A DNA stretch of 64,000 nucleotides, from positions 1-64,000 of the forward strand of contig NZ_SRUZ01000014.1 in the NCBI RefSeq assembly GCF_004791165.1, in the 5' to 3' direction. Shown here one piece after another: positions 26,687-33,878 of the stretch. The position numbers and the translations under genes were made by a program. Source of the DNA: Mesorhizobium sp. M8A.F.Ca.ET.218.01.1.1. Its GTDB lineage: Bacteria; Pseudomonadota; Alphaproteobacteria; Rhizobiales; Rhizobiaceae. Position 1 is the stretch's first letter. Every line of letters begins with the position of its first letter. The notes below the pieces were generated by a model, which saw only the letters and a list, made by a program, of their open reading frames with translations, made no database searches and was not told the DNA's origin.

Positions 26687-27912
26687 TTCACCTCCAGCAT
26701 CGGGCCCACGATCTGGCCGAAGGCCGGGCTCGTCCGATCGGTCTCGACCTGAGGCGTGCTGGCGGTACCCTCGACCAGCAATTGCGCGTAGTAGCTGCCC
26801 TTGGGCACACCCTTGAGCGGGAACTTCAGGTTGGCGACCGGAAAGCCTGAATCAAAGGGTTCGGCGTTGAGTTGAACGCTGGCGGCTGCAGCGCTCTGTC
26901 CGTTGAGCACCAGCCGTGGCGTCTGACCACGCCCGACACCAGGCGAGACGACGACCGTCAGCTTGCTGCCGGCAGTAGCGCTGGCGGCAAGCTTGATCTG
27001 GGGCCTGAGCAGGAACGTCGCCCGGTCGCTGATCCGCTCGAGATGGCTGGGCGCCCCGGCCGGCGCCGGGAGCACCGTTTCAAGCACCAAGGGCCCCGCG
27101 GCGAGTTCCTCGCCACCGAAACTCGCGGCGACCAGTTCGAGCTCGATGCGATCGGCGCTGATCCGCGCCGCGCCCAGATCCGTATCGCGTCCGCCGATCC
27201 TGAGCGTCATGCCATGTCGATCGAGCGAATGGCCGCGCACCACCAGCGTGCCGCCCCACAGCACCGGCGCCGTGGCGCCCGCCGCCGCCTCGACCCCCAG
27301 CACCACCGGCCCGCCGAGCACGAACACCGCATTGTTGACGCTGGTCACCGGCGGCCCCGAGCTCAGTGGCGTGCTGGTCTCGATCAGCACCGGCGAGCAG
27401 GTATAGGCCAGCGACAGGATATAGGGCGTCTGGAACAGCACCGACCAGAGCTTGGACATTTCCTCAAAGCTCATCGGGGCCGGATGAATGCGCACCGGCT
27501 CGGGCTCGTTCTCGAGGTCGACATCGACCAGCCCGGGGTTATCCTGTTTCACCTTGTCGATGGTGCGCCGCGCAATGCCGCTGCGATGCTCGAGCCCCCG
27601 TGACACCGCGCCGAGCAGCAGTTCCGGCTGGTAGAGCTCAGGCCGGCCGATGAACGAAATGAGGTAATGCAGGTCGAACGCCACCAGCGAGTTGGCCACC
27701 TGCTGGCCATTGCTGCTGCGGGTCGGGTTGTGCGCGTTGCGCCGGGCGGCATTGGGCGTGGCCTGAAACAGGAATACGTTCACCACCGGCCCAACATCGG
27801 CATCGTTCTCGTTGCCCGGCCGGCCAACCTTGACGGTCGCACCTCCAGCCGCCTCCTGGATCATCAACTGGAGCGAGGCCGTGACGGCGGCAACTGACAG
27901 CTTGTTGCCCAT
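26683..27912 (-). CDS. DUF4255 tail terminator / cap protein (Afp16/Pvc16-like) with C-terminal Ig-like extension
   Basis: The 409-residue protein has the DUF4255 (Pvc16_N) fold in residues 1-190: VAAVTASLQLMIQEAAGG, VVNVFLFQATPNAARRNAH, LVAFDLHYLISFIGRPELYQ, PELLLGAVSRGLEH and MSFEEMSKLWSVLFQTPYIL. These segments match the protein that caps the distal end of the tube and sheath. The C-terminal 200 residues are beta-rich with an IPT/Ig-like look (LWGGTLVVRGHSLDRHGMTL), an addition seen in many non-Afp eCIS. The C-terminus overlaps the ATPase start by 4 bases. Confidence 0.88.
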   Translation of the reverse strand: MGNKLSVAAVTASLQLMIQEAAGGATVKVGRPGNENDADVGPVVNVFLFQATPNAARRNAHNPTRSSNGQQVANSLVAFDLHYLISFIGRPELYQPELLLGAVSRGLEHRSGIARRTIDKVKQDNPGLVDVDLENEPEPVRIHPAPMSFEEMSKLWSVLFQTPYILSLAYTCSPVLIETSTPLSSGPPVTSVNNAVFVLGGPVVLGVEAAAGATAPVLWGGTLVVRGHSLDRHGMTLRIGGRDTDLGAARISADRIELELVAASFGGEELAAGPLVLETVLPAPAGAPSHLERISDRATFLLRPQIKLAASATAGSKLTVVVSPGVGRGQTPRLVLNGQSAAAASVQLNAEPFDSGFPVANLKFPLKGVPKGSYYAQLLVEGTASTPQVETDRTSPAFGQIVGPMLEVK

Positions 27913-27920
27913 CTGCCGCC

Positions 27921-28703
27921 TCAGCGCTTCGTTGCGAGATAGGCAGCAAGGCTCGGGATGCGCTGCAGCCCGGCCGAAACGCTGGGGGTCGCCGGGGCCC
28001 TAGGGGCCGGCGCCCGTACATCGATGCGTCCGATGATGATTTCGAGCGGCTCGGTCGCGGGCGCAGCAGCGACAGGCTCGGGCACCACCGGCGCCGGCTG
28101 CACCGGGGCGGCCGGGCGGGCGCGTGGCGGCTCCTGCGCCGGCGCGGCGGGCGCGGCGATCGTCGCGTGGCGGCGTGGTCGCTGCGGCTCCGGCAGCACC
28201 GCGATGCCGGGCGGCGGTGCCGGAGTCGGGCGCGGCAGGGCGGCGCGCGCGCCGGCAACAGCGGCGGGCGACTGCGGGGGTTGAGCGGCGACCGGCTGCG
28301 AGCCGGCCAGCGGCGCCGCGGCGCGGGGCGCAGCGGCCTCACGAGGGGCGGCTGCCGGCTGCGGGACCGATGGCAGCGCGTCATGCTCCACCACCTGCCG
28401 TGGCGCCGGCCCCGGCACGGGCGGCGCCGCCATCCGCGGCTTATCCTGTGGCGCAACTGTCCGCCGCGGCTCGCCAGCGTCGGGGCGCGGCACCGGTTGG
28501 GCCGGCGGCGTCCAGCGCTCGACCACCTGGCTGACCCCGGGCTGAGGCGGCCGGGCGGCCGGTGCCTCGGCGGTGATCTCGGCCGGCCCGGCGCTGCCTG
28601 CGAAGGCGGCGCCCGACACCTCGAACCGGGCCGGCAGCCGCACCCGTGCCACCGGCGCGAGGCCGAAAATGCGGTTGGTGAGCCGGGAGACCACGCCGCT
28701 CAT
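27921..28703 (-). CDS. Pro/Ala-rich protein with eCIS IGRIDVRA motif
   Basis: This 260-residue protein starts at the ATG at 28703, coupled by ATGA to the preceding stop codon; an upstream extension would read out of frame through that gene. After a short ordered N-terminus (VSRLTNRIFGLAPVARVRLP) it is a long Pro/Ala/Arg-rich low-complexity linker. It closes with LEIIIGRIDVRAPAP and a terminal LQRIPSLAAYLATKR. I have seen an I-I-G-R-I-[DE]-V-R-A motif before a disordered tail repeatedly in eCIS loci, always between chaperone-like and DUF4255 genes. Its job is unknown; a flexible linker or assembly tether is plausible. Confidence 0.72.
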   Translation of the reverse strand: MSGVVSRLTNRIFGLAPVARVRLPARFEVSGAAFAGSAGPAEITAEAPAARPPQPGVSQVVERWTPPAQPVPRPDAGEPRRTVAPQDKPRMAAPPVPGPAPRQVVEHDALPSVPQPAAAPREAAAPRAAAPLAGSQPVAAQPPQSPAAVAGARAALPRPTPAPPPGIAVLPEPQRPRRHATIAAPAAPAQEPPRARPAAPVQPAPVVPEPVAAAPATEPLEIIIGRIDVRAPAPRAPATPSVSAGLQRIPSLAAYLATKR

Positions 28704-29398
28704 GCCTGCACCGCGTCGAGATAGAAGCGCCGCCGCTCGGCTGGCAGCGCCAGGATATCGCGCTCCGACCAGTGAAAGGCCCGCGCCAGCACCGCCACAT
28801 CGGCGAGCACGCCGCGCGAGCGCACGGTGATTTCCCCTGCCAGCAGCGCCGCCACGTCGACAGCCTCCGACCAGCGCGCCGCGCAGGCCGGGCACGACCA
28901 GTCGAGCCCGGTATCGAGCCCGGGATCCATCGCCTCCACCGCCGCTTCCACCGCGGCCAGCACCGCTTCCTCTTCCGGCGCATCGGGCGCCGCGGCCTTC
29001 AGCAGCAGCCGCCGGGCGCTGTCGGGATCAGCAAGCTGTTCGGCCGCGGCAAGCGCTCCCGCCGTCAGCGGCGCCACCGCGATCACCGCATCGCCGGCGC
29101 GGATCTGCCGTGTCTGCGGCGCCGGCTGCGCCGCGAGGCCGAGCCCGATCTCTTCGGCCCTGAGCGTCATTTCGAGCACCGTGCCGCAGGCCGGACATGC
29201 CGAAACGAAATCGAGGCGCGGGCCGCTCAGCTGCGCCCGCACCGCCAGCAGCATGGCATCGCGCTGCCCCAGCGTCAGCGCCGCCGCGTCGATGCTGGGG
29301 TCGGCCCGGCCGAGAATGCCGAGCGCCAGGAACGATGGTCCGCGCCCCTGCCCTGCCTCGGCCAGTTCGACGATGTCCGCGGCGGCCAGCGCACGCAT
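28700..29398 (-). CDS. T4 gp26-like baseplate hub assembly chaperone with zinc ribbon
   Basis: The 232-residue protein begins at the ATG at 29398, which overlaps the tube stop codon by one base (TGATG). The N-terminal helical part (AADIVELAEAGQGRGPSFLA, LTLGQRDAMLLAVRAQLSGP) is followed by two CxxC pairs (ACPACGTVLEM and SCPACAARWSE) that may bind zinc. The layout matches the T4 base-plate/gp26-like family often found just downstream of tube genes in eCIS. In T4 this class assists hub assembly and is not part of the finished particle. The assignment rests on position and the Cys pattern. Confidence 0.65.
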   Translation of the reverse strand: MRALAAADIVELAEAGQGRGPSFLALGILGRADPSIDAAALTLGQRDAMLLAVRAQLSGPRLDFVSACPACGTVLEMTLRAEEIGLGLAAQPAPQTRQIRAGDAVIAVAPLTAGALAAAEQLADPDSARRLLLKAAAPDAPEEEAVLAAVEAAVEAMDPGLDTGLDWSCPACAARWSEAVDVAALLAGEITVRSRGVLADVAVLARAFHWSERDILALPAERRRFYLDAVQA

Positions 29399-29925
29399 CA
29401 GATCGGCTCGACGTAACTCGGCTCGGTTGGCTCGGCCACGTCGTAGTCGCGCTCCCAACCCTCGTTTTCGAGCTTGAGCATCTGGATGGCGACGGCGTTG
29501 GCACTCGCATCGAGCTCGGGCAGCGATTGGTACTCGGAGGGCCAGCAGCGGTAGAGCTTGTAGGCCAGGACGATCTGCCCCGCCTCGTTGTAGAGCTCGA
29601 GGATGAGGTTGCGCCGGAAATCCTTGAGCGAGGACTCCCCGCCCAGCCCCGAGCCGTAGTTCCACACCTTGTTGGCCCACTGCTCGAACTCGATATCGTG
29701 CGTCACCCCGCGCTCGAGCGTGATCGCCTCATATTCGGTCTGGCCGGGCGATTTGCGCGACGAGGACGGATCGCCGCCTTCGCGGTGGCTCACCACCTGG
29801 GTGGTGCGCTTAAGCGCGCTTACCTTGCTGATCCCGGCCAGGTAGTTGCCGTCTTCGTTTCGGATGCGGAACTTGAAGTTCTTGTACGGGTCGAACCGTT
29901 CGGGATTGGTCGAGAACTGCGCCAT
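29398..29925 (-). CDS. eCIS inner tube protein (gp19/Afp1-like)
   Basis: The 175-residue protein has the tube-monomer signature: NFKFRIRNEDGNYLAGISKV, then TQVVSHREGGDPSSSRKSPG, TEYEAITLERGVTHDIEFEQ and FRRNLILELYNEAGQIVLAY. It ends with LYRCWPSEYQSLPELDAS and the C-terminal strand VAIQMLKLENEGWERDYD. These segments are conserved between phage T4 gp19 and Afp1/Pvc1. The length is normal. It is 3 bases from the sheath stop codon and is the only tube gene in the locus, so it should form the whole inner tube. Confidence 0.95.
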   Translation of the reverse strand: MAQFSTNPERFDPYKNFKFRIRNEDGNYLAGISKVSALKRTTQVVSHREGGDPSSSRKSPGQTEYEAITLERGVTHDIEFEQWANKVWNYGSGLGGESSLKDFRRNLILELYNEAGQIVLAYKLYRCWPSEYQSLPELDASANAVAIQMLKLENEGWERDYDVAEPTEPSYVEPI

Positions 29926-29928
29926 CGC

Positions 29929-31500
29929 CTAGGCCTCCCGGATCTGCTGGATATTGATGACGACGAATTCGGCCGGCAGCAGCGGCGCAAAGCCCACCGC
30001 GATGTTGACGATGCCGCGGTTGATATCGTCCTGCGTCGTGGTCTCGCGGTCGCATTTGACGAAATAGGCCTGCCTGGGGCTGGCGCCCTGGAACGCCCCC
30101 TGCCGGAACAGCCGCTGCATGAAGGCTCCGACATTGAGCCGGATCTGCGACCACAGCGGCTCGTCATTGGGCGAGAACACCACCCACTTGGTGCCGCGGA
30201 ACAGACTCTCTTCGATGAACAGCGCCAGCCGCCGCACCGGGATATACTTGTAGTCGTCGGCCAGTTGGTCGGAACCGCGCATGGTGCGGGCGCCCCACAC
30301 CACTCGGCCGACATTGGGAAAGCTCCTGAGGCAGTTCACTCCCAGCGGATTGAGCTTGCCGTTCTCTTCGTCGGTCATCTTGAAGGTCAGCCCGTCGGCG
30401 CCCGAGATCGTCGCCTCGATGCCGGCGGGCGCCTTCCACACCCCGCGGTTTGCATCAGTACGCGCCATGATTCCGGCAATCGCCCCGCAAGGCACGAAAT
30501 AGTCGATCTGCCCGCCGCGCAGCGGATCGCGCCGTTGCAGCCGCGGAAAGAACAGCCCGGCATTGCCGCCATTGGTCAGGCTCAAGGGCGGCGTGTTGCT
30601 GGCTGCATCCACCGTCACCTGAATGGCGTTGTCCGGGTTGGCGTCCCAGTTGGCGGGGGGATCGACGATCAGGAAGGCGCGGCGCTCGCTGCAGAACCTC
30701 GCCGCCTCCTCCCAGACGTCGGGGTCGATATCGCCATCCCGCGTATCGGGCGGGATCACCAGCAGGTTGAAGATATCGGCCTTGAGCAGCGCATAGATGC
30801 CGGTCTTGTTGACCTTGTTGCCCTTGTACTCGGCCAGCGCCAGCGGCACCCCGTCGTTGCCGCCTTGAAAATCGGTGATCGCCCCTTCGGCCGGTCGCGC
30901 CCCTGCGACGTCAGGCGTACCATCGCCCTTGAGGTCGACCCGCACCAGGTTCGACTCCGCCTTCAGCACCCGATCGACGCGGCGCGAGCCGGCATCCTTG
31001 ACCGTCAGGTTGCGGAACTGTTCGCGCGCCTTGGTGCCCTGGTCGACCACCGCGAGGTCGAACAGGTCACCGACCGCGAGACCGAGCTCGGGGTGGAGAT
31101 CGACATAGGCCTTGGCCGCCGCCGCATTGGGATAGGTGACCTGCGCCTGCAGCTTGCCGCCCCACATGCCCGGGCTCGCGGCGACCAGTTTCAGCCCGCT
31201 CAGCACCAGGCGGGCCATGCCGTCGTCGGCACCCGCCTTGAACAGCCGGACAACAAGTGCCTCCGAGCCGCCGTTGGCGTAGAAATCGTCGACCGCATAG
31301 GCCGCCGGCGTGTTCAGCGCCAGACCGCCGAAGCGTCGGGAAAACTCCCCGAAGCTGAAGCAGCTGACCGGCTCGTTTACCGGTCCGCGCACGAACCGCC
31401 CAACGATGCCGGTCACCGAGGTCGACACCCCCGCCACCGTGCGAACGCCGCTCGGCACTTCATTCACATATACGCCGGGATAGCTCGTCTGCACTGCCAT
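29929..31500 (-). CDS. eCIS contractile sheath protein
   Basis: The 523-residue protein starts with the sheath signature SYPGVYVNEVPSGVRTVAGV, followed by STSVTGIVGRFVRGPVNEPV and FGGLALNTPAAYAVDDFYAN. The C-terminal domain (KWVVFSPNDEPLWSQIRLNV, GAFMQRLFRQGAFQGASPRQ, FAPLLPAEFVVINIQQI) is the conserved part that interlocks subunits during contraction. The length is normal for the FI/Afp sheath family. Only one sheath paralogue is present, unlike Afp and PVC loci with three. It follows the 122-residue gene by 31 bases and precedes the tube gene by 3. Confidence 0.96.
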   Translation of the reverse strand: MAVQTSYPGVYVNEVPSGVRTVAGVSTSVTGIVGRFVRGPVNEPVSCFSFGEFSRRFGGLALNTPAAYAVDDFYANGGSEALVVRLFKAGADDGMARLVLSGLKLVAASPGMWGGKLQAQVTYPNAAAAKAYVDLHPELGLAVGDLFDLAVVDQGTKAREQFRNLTVKDAGSRRVDRVLKAESNLVRVDLKGDGTPDVAGARPAEGAITDFQGGNDGVPLALAEYKGNKVNKTGIYALLKADIFNLLVIPPDTRDGDIDPDVWEEAARFCSERRAFLIVDPPANWDANPDNAIQVTVDAASNTPPLSLTNGGNAGLFFPRLQRRDPLRGGQIDYFVPCGAIAGIMARTDANRGVWKAPAGIEATISGADGLTFKMTDEENGKLNPLGVNCLRSFPNVGRVVWGARTMRGSDQLADDYKYIPVRRLALFIEESLFRGTKWVVFSPNDEPLWSQIRLNVGAFMQRLFRQGAFQGASPRQAYFVKCDRETTTQDDINRGIVNIAVGFAPLLPAEFVVINIQQIREA

Positions 31501-31531
31501 GACCGCTGCTCCGTGCCGAGAAACCAGAGTT

Positions 31532-31900
31532 TTACGAGAGTTGGCCGCCGATCATGATCTCGACATTGGCCGGCTCGGCCCCGCCATTGGTCACGCTGAG
31601 CGTCGCAAACGACGGACCCAACAGCCCGATGGCGGCGCCGAACAGAATGACCGGCCCCTCAAGCCCGATCTCGTCGGCCGCGCCAGCCTTGATCTTGATC
31701 TTGCCGCTATAGCTGTCGGCAGCAATGTAGACGAACTTCAACTTGTCGATGTGCTCGAGCTGCAAGGCTAGACTAACCTTTGCGCCCTTGGCGACAGCAA
31801 TTGATGCGCCTGTCACCGCTTCAACATCGAGGGTCCCAGTAGAACCCACACTCGCCGCTGACGAGCCGGCATTGAATGACCATGCAATAGGCTTGGGCAC
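31532..31900 (-). CDS. Small unknown protein, first gene of the eCIS operon
   Basis: The 122-residue product starts with GTG at 31900, chosen because the very strong Shine-Dalgarno GGGGGAGG (31915-31908) lies 7 bases before it. The sequence is beta-rich and hydrophobic (TGTLDVEAVTGASIAVAKGA, SLALQLEHIDKLKFVYIAAD, KIKIKAGAADEIGLEGPVIL, PSFATLSVTNGGAEPANVEI), suggesting a compact beta-sandwich. It has no signal peptide or Cys. As the first gene of the operon it should be made early and abundantly. No family is recognised; a small virion decoration, cap or fibre-like protein is possible. Confidence 0.7.
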   Translation of the reverse strand: MPKPIAWSFNAGSSAASVGSTGTLDVEAVTGASIAVAKGAKVSLALQLEHIDKLKFVYIAADSYSGKIKIKAGAADEIGLEGPVILFGAAIGLLGPSFATLSVTNGGAEPANVEIMIGGQLS

Positions 31901-32570
31901 GACGATGCCTCCCCCTTATACACATTTATCAACGCAATTAAGCTATCAAGTGAGTTATCAAGGAAACTGAGCCGACACGCTAGCGCCGATTTCGACAAGC
32001 GTCTAGCATGAATCCAGCTGCGTGAGAATTTGCGCCGACTTAAAGTCAAATTCAATATATCGGCCCCCTTTTCGCTTGCCAGTTAATCACGACAACGGAA
32101 ATTCAATGATATCATCGACTTACACTTGACTTGACAATCGTGCGACGGCTGCTGCACTTAATTTGAGGTGGTCCTCCTCGTCGTGCATACCTGTGCCTTC
32201 GGAGGGCAAGCTAGCTCCGCGCCCAAATTGGAAAGCTTTCGACTAGGCCCTATGCCTCCGATAGGAAAAGAGCGCCTCTTCGATAGTGGGTTTTGCGATG
32301 TAGCGCTCTACCGGCTCGAACCCCCATTGAACCAAGGGTCGCACTATGTCGGATCCAGGCATGCCAACTTCTTTCAGAAGAGCGCGCATTTGGAGTTTGA
32401 CTGAGACCGCTACACAGAAAGCTCGACAATCCCGAGACCCCCGGTCGACGCCCAATCGTAGAACTGTCTGACGTCCGCTTTGGGGCCGCAAGCGGTCGGT
32501 CTGCTGTTGGAACGATATTGTCGATAAGCGGTCATTGCTTTGACGACCCTACAGGAGCCCAGAAGGACTG
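31901..32570. other. Regulatory gap upstream of the eCIS operon
   Basis: This 670-base, relatively AT-rich gap separates the end of the RTX secretion operon from the eCIS operon on the same strand, so the eCIS promoter should lie in its left half. TTGATA boxes followed by AT-rich stretches occur about 40-90 bases above the GTG, but none is a clear promoter. A minus-strand frame at 32243-32491 (about 80 codons) encodes segments like VGMPGSDIVRPLVQWGFEPV that look protein-like, but I do not recognise it and give it no separate call. Confidence 0.5.
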
Positions 32571-33878
32571 TCACTCTTCCCGGAACGCCCGCGCTATCTG
32601 ATCAGCCAGTGGCTTCACGAGGTAGGACAGCATGGTTCGGCTGCCGGTGGAGAAGAAAGCCTCGACGGGCATGCCCGGCGCCAGGGTCAGGCCTTTCAGC
32701 TTTTTCAGCTCCGTGCGCGGCAGGCTGACGCGAACGGTGTAAAAACCCGCGCCGCTGCGCTCGTCGACGCTGAGGTCGGCAGAGATCTCGTTGACCACCC
32801 CGTTCAGTTCCGGCGTCACGCGCTGGTTGAATGCCGAGAGCTTCAGGGCGACATCCTGGCCCAGCGAAATCTGATCGATGTCCTGCGGTGCGATACGGGC
32901 CTCGACGGTCAGATCGTCCGCTACGGGCACCACCAGCATGATGACCTCACCTGGCGAAATGACGCCGCCAATGGTGTGGACGGCAAGCTGGTGAACCATC
33001 CCATCCTGCGGACTGCGGATGTCGATGCGCTTGAGCTGGTCCTCGGCCGAGACTTTGCGTTCGACAAATCCGGACATTTTGCCCTGGACGTCACGAAGCT
33101 CGGTCGCAACCTCGCTGCGCAGATCCTGATCGACCTGGATGATCTGCAAGCGCGTTTCGGCGATGCGGCCCTTCGATTGCGCAATCGATGCCGTCAGTTG
33201 CCCATGTTCGCCATCGAGCCGGACCGCGTCGCGCTCCAGCGCCGTGAGGCGGTCAATCGAGACAAGCTTCTTGAGCCAGAGCGTGCGGATGCTGTCCAGC
33301 TCGGTGCCGATCAGCTCTATTTCGCGGCTCTTGGCGGTCCGTTGTTCGGTAAGCCCGGAGGCTTCTTGCGATAGCTGTGCGATGCGTTCTTCCAGCTGCG
33401 CTTTCTGTCCGGCGCGGGCCTGCCGGCGAAAGTCGAACAGCGACTGTTCTCCGGCCATGGCCCGCGCAACGTTGGGGTCATCTCGCCTCGAAGTCAGCGA
33501 GGCGGGAAAGGCGATTTCGGTGTGGTCATCACGCTCGGCTTCGAGACGGGCGAGACGTGCCTCGAATTCGTCGAGACCCTTGGTCACGATCGCCAGGTTG
33601 GCGCGGGTGACTGTTTCGTCGAGGCGGATCAGCATCTGGCCCGATTTCACGGCATCGCCTTCGCGCACCAGGATCTCGCCGACTACGCCGCCGGTGGGAT
33701 GCTGCACCTTCTTGACGCTGGAATCGACGACCAGCTTTCCCGATGCGATCACGGCGCCGGTGAGCTCGGTGACCGCCGCCAGGCTGCCCGCGCCGCCGAC
33801 GAGCAGGATGCAGGCAGCCACGCCGCCTAACAGATAGCGCCGGATGGTCCGATCGATCATGGGAGCCGCGGAGGCCAT
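32571..33878 (-). CDS. HlyD-family membrane fusion (adaptor) protein of a type I secretion system
   Basis: The 435-residue protein has one N-terminal transmembrane segment (YLLGGVAACILLVGGAGSL), a biotinyl-lipoyl half-motif (VQHPTGGVVGEILVREGDAV), a long coiled coil (about residues 95-270) and the HlyD C-terminal module (DIRSPQDGMVHQLAVHTIGG, APGMPVEAFFSTGSRTMLSY). This is the periplasmic adaptor of PrtE/HlyD type, linking the ABC exporter to an outer-membrane channel. It overlaps the exporter stop codon by one base. No TolC-type gene follows, so the system must borrow an outer-membrane protein encoded elsewhere. Confidence 0.96.
   Translation of the reverse strand: MASAAPMIDRTIRRYLLGGVAACILLVGGAGSLAAVTELTGAVIASGKLVVDSSVKKVQHPTGGVVGEILVREGDAVKSGQMLIRLDETVTRANLAIVTKGLDEFEARLARLEAERDDHTEIAFPASLTSRRDDPNVARAMAGEQSLFDFRRQARAGQKAQLEERIAQLSQEASGLTEQRTAKSREIELIGTELDSIRTLWLKKLVSIDRLTALERDAVRLDGEHGQLTASIAQSKGRIAETRLQIIQVDQDLRSEVATELRDVQGKMSGFVERKVSAEDQLKRIDIRSPQDGMVHQLAVHTIGGVISPGEVIMLVVPVADDLTVEARIAPQDIDQISLGQDVALKLSAFNQRVTPELNGVVNEISADLSVDERSGAGFYTVRVSLPRTELKKLKGLTLAPGMPVEAFFSTGSRTMLSYLVKPLADQIARAFREE

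Noticed and set aside
21992..26752. A 1,586-codon open frame on the plus strand
   Set aside because: It is antisense to the ATPase and cargo genes, whose families are clear. High GC keeps the opposite frame open, and the product is Arg/Gly/Leu-rich without motifs.
29197..31557. A 786-codon plus-strand open frame
   Set aside because: It mirrors the sheath, tube and chaperone genes and has no motif.
5422..31900. Prophage or type VI secretion system
   Set aside because: No capsid, portal, terminase, lysis or T6SS TssJLM genes are present. The DUF4255, eCIS ATPase and DUF4157 genes are eCIS markers.
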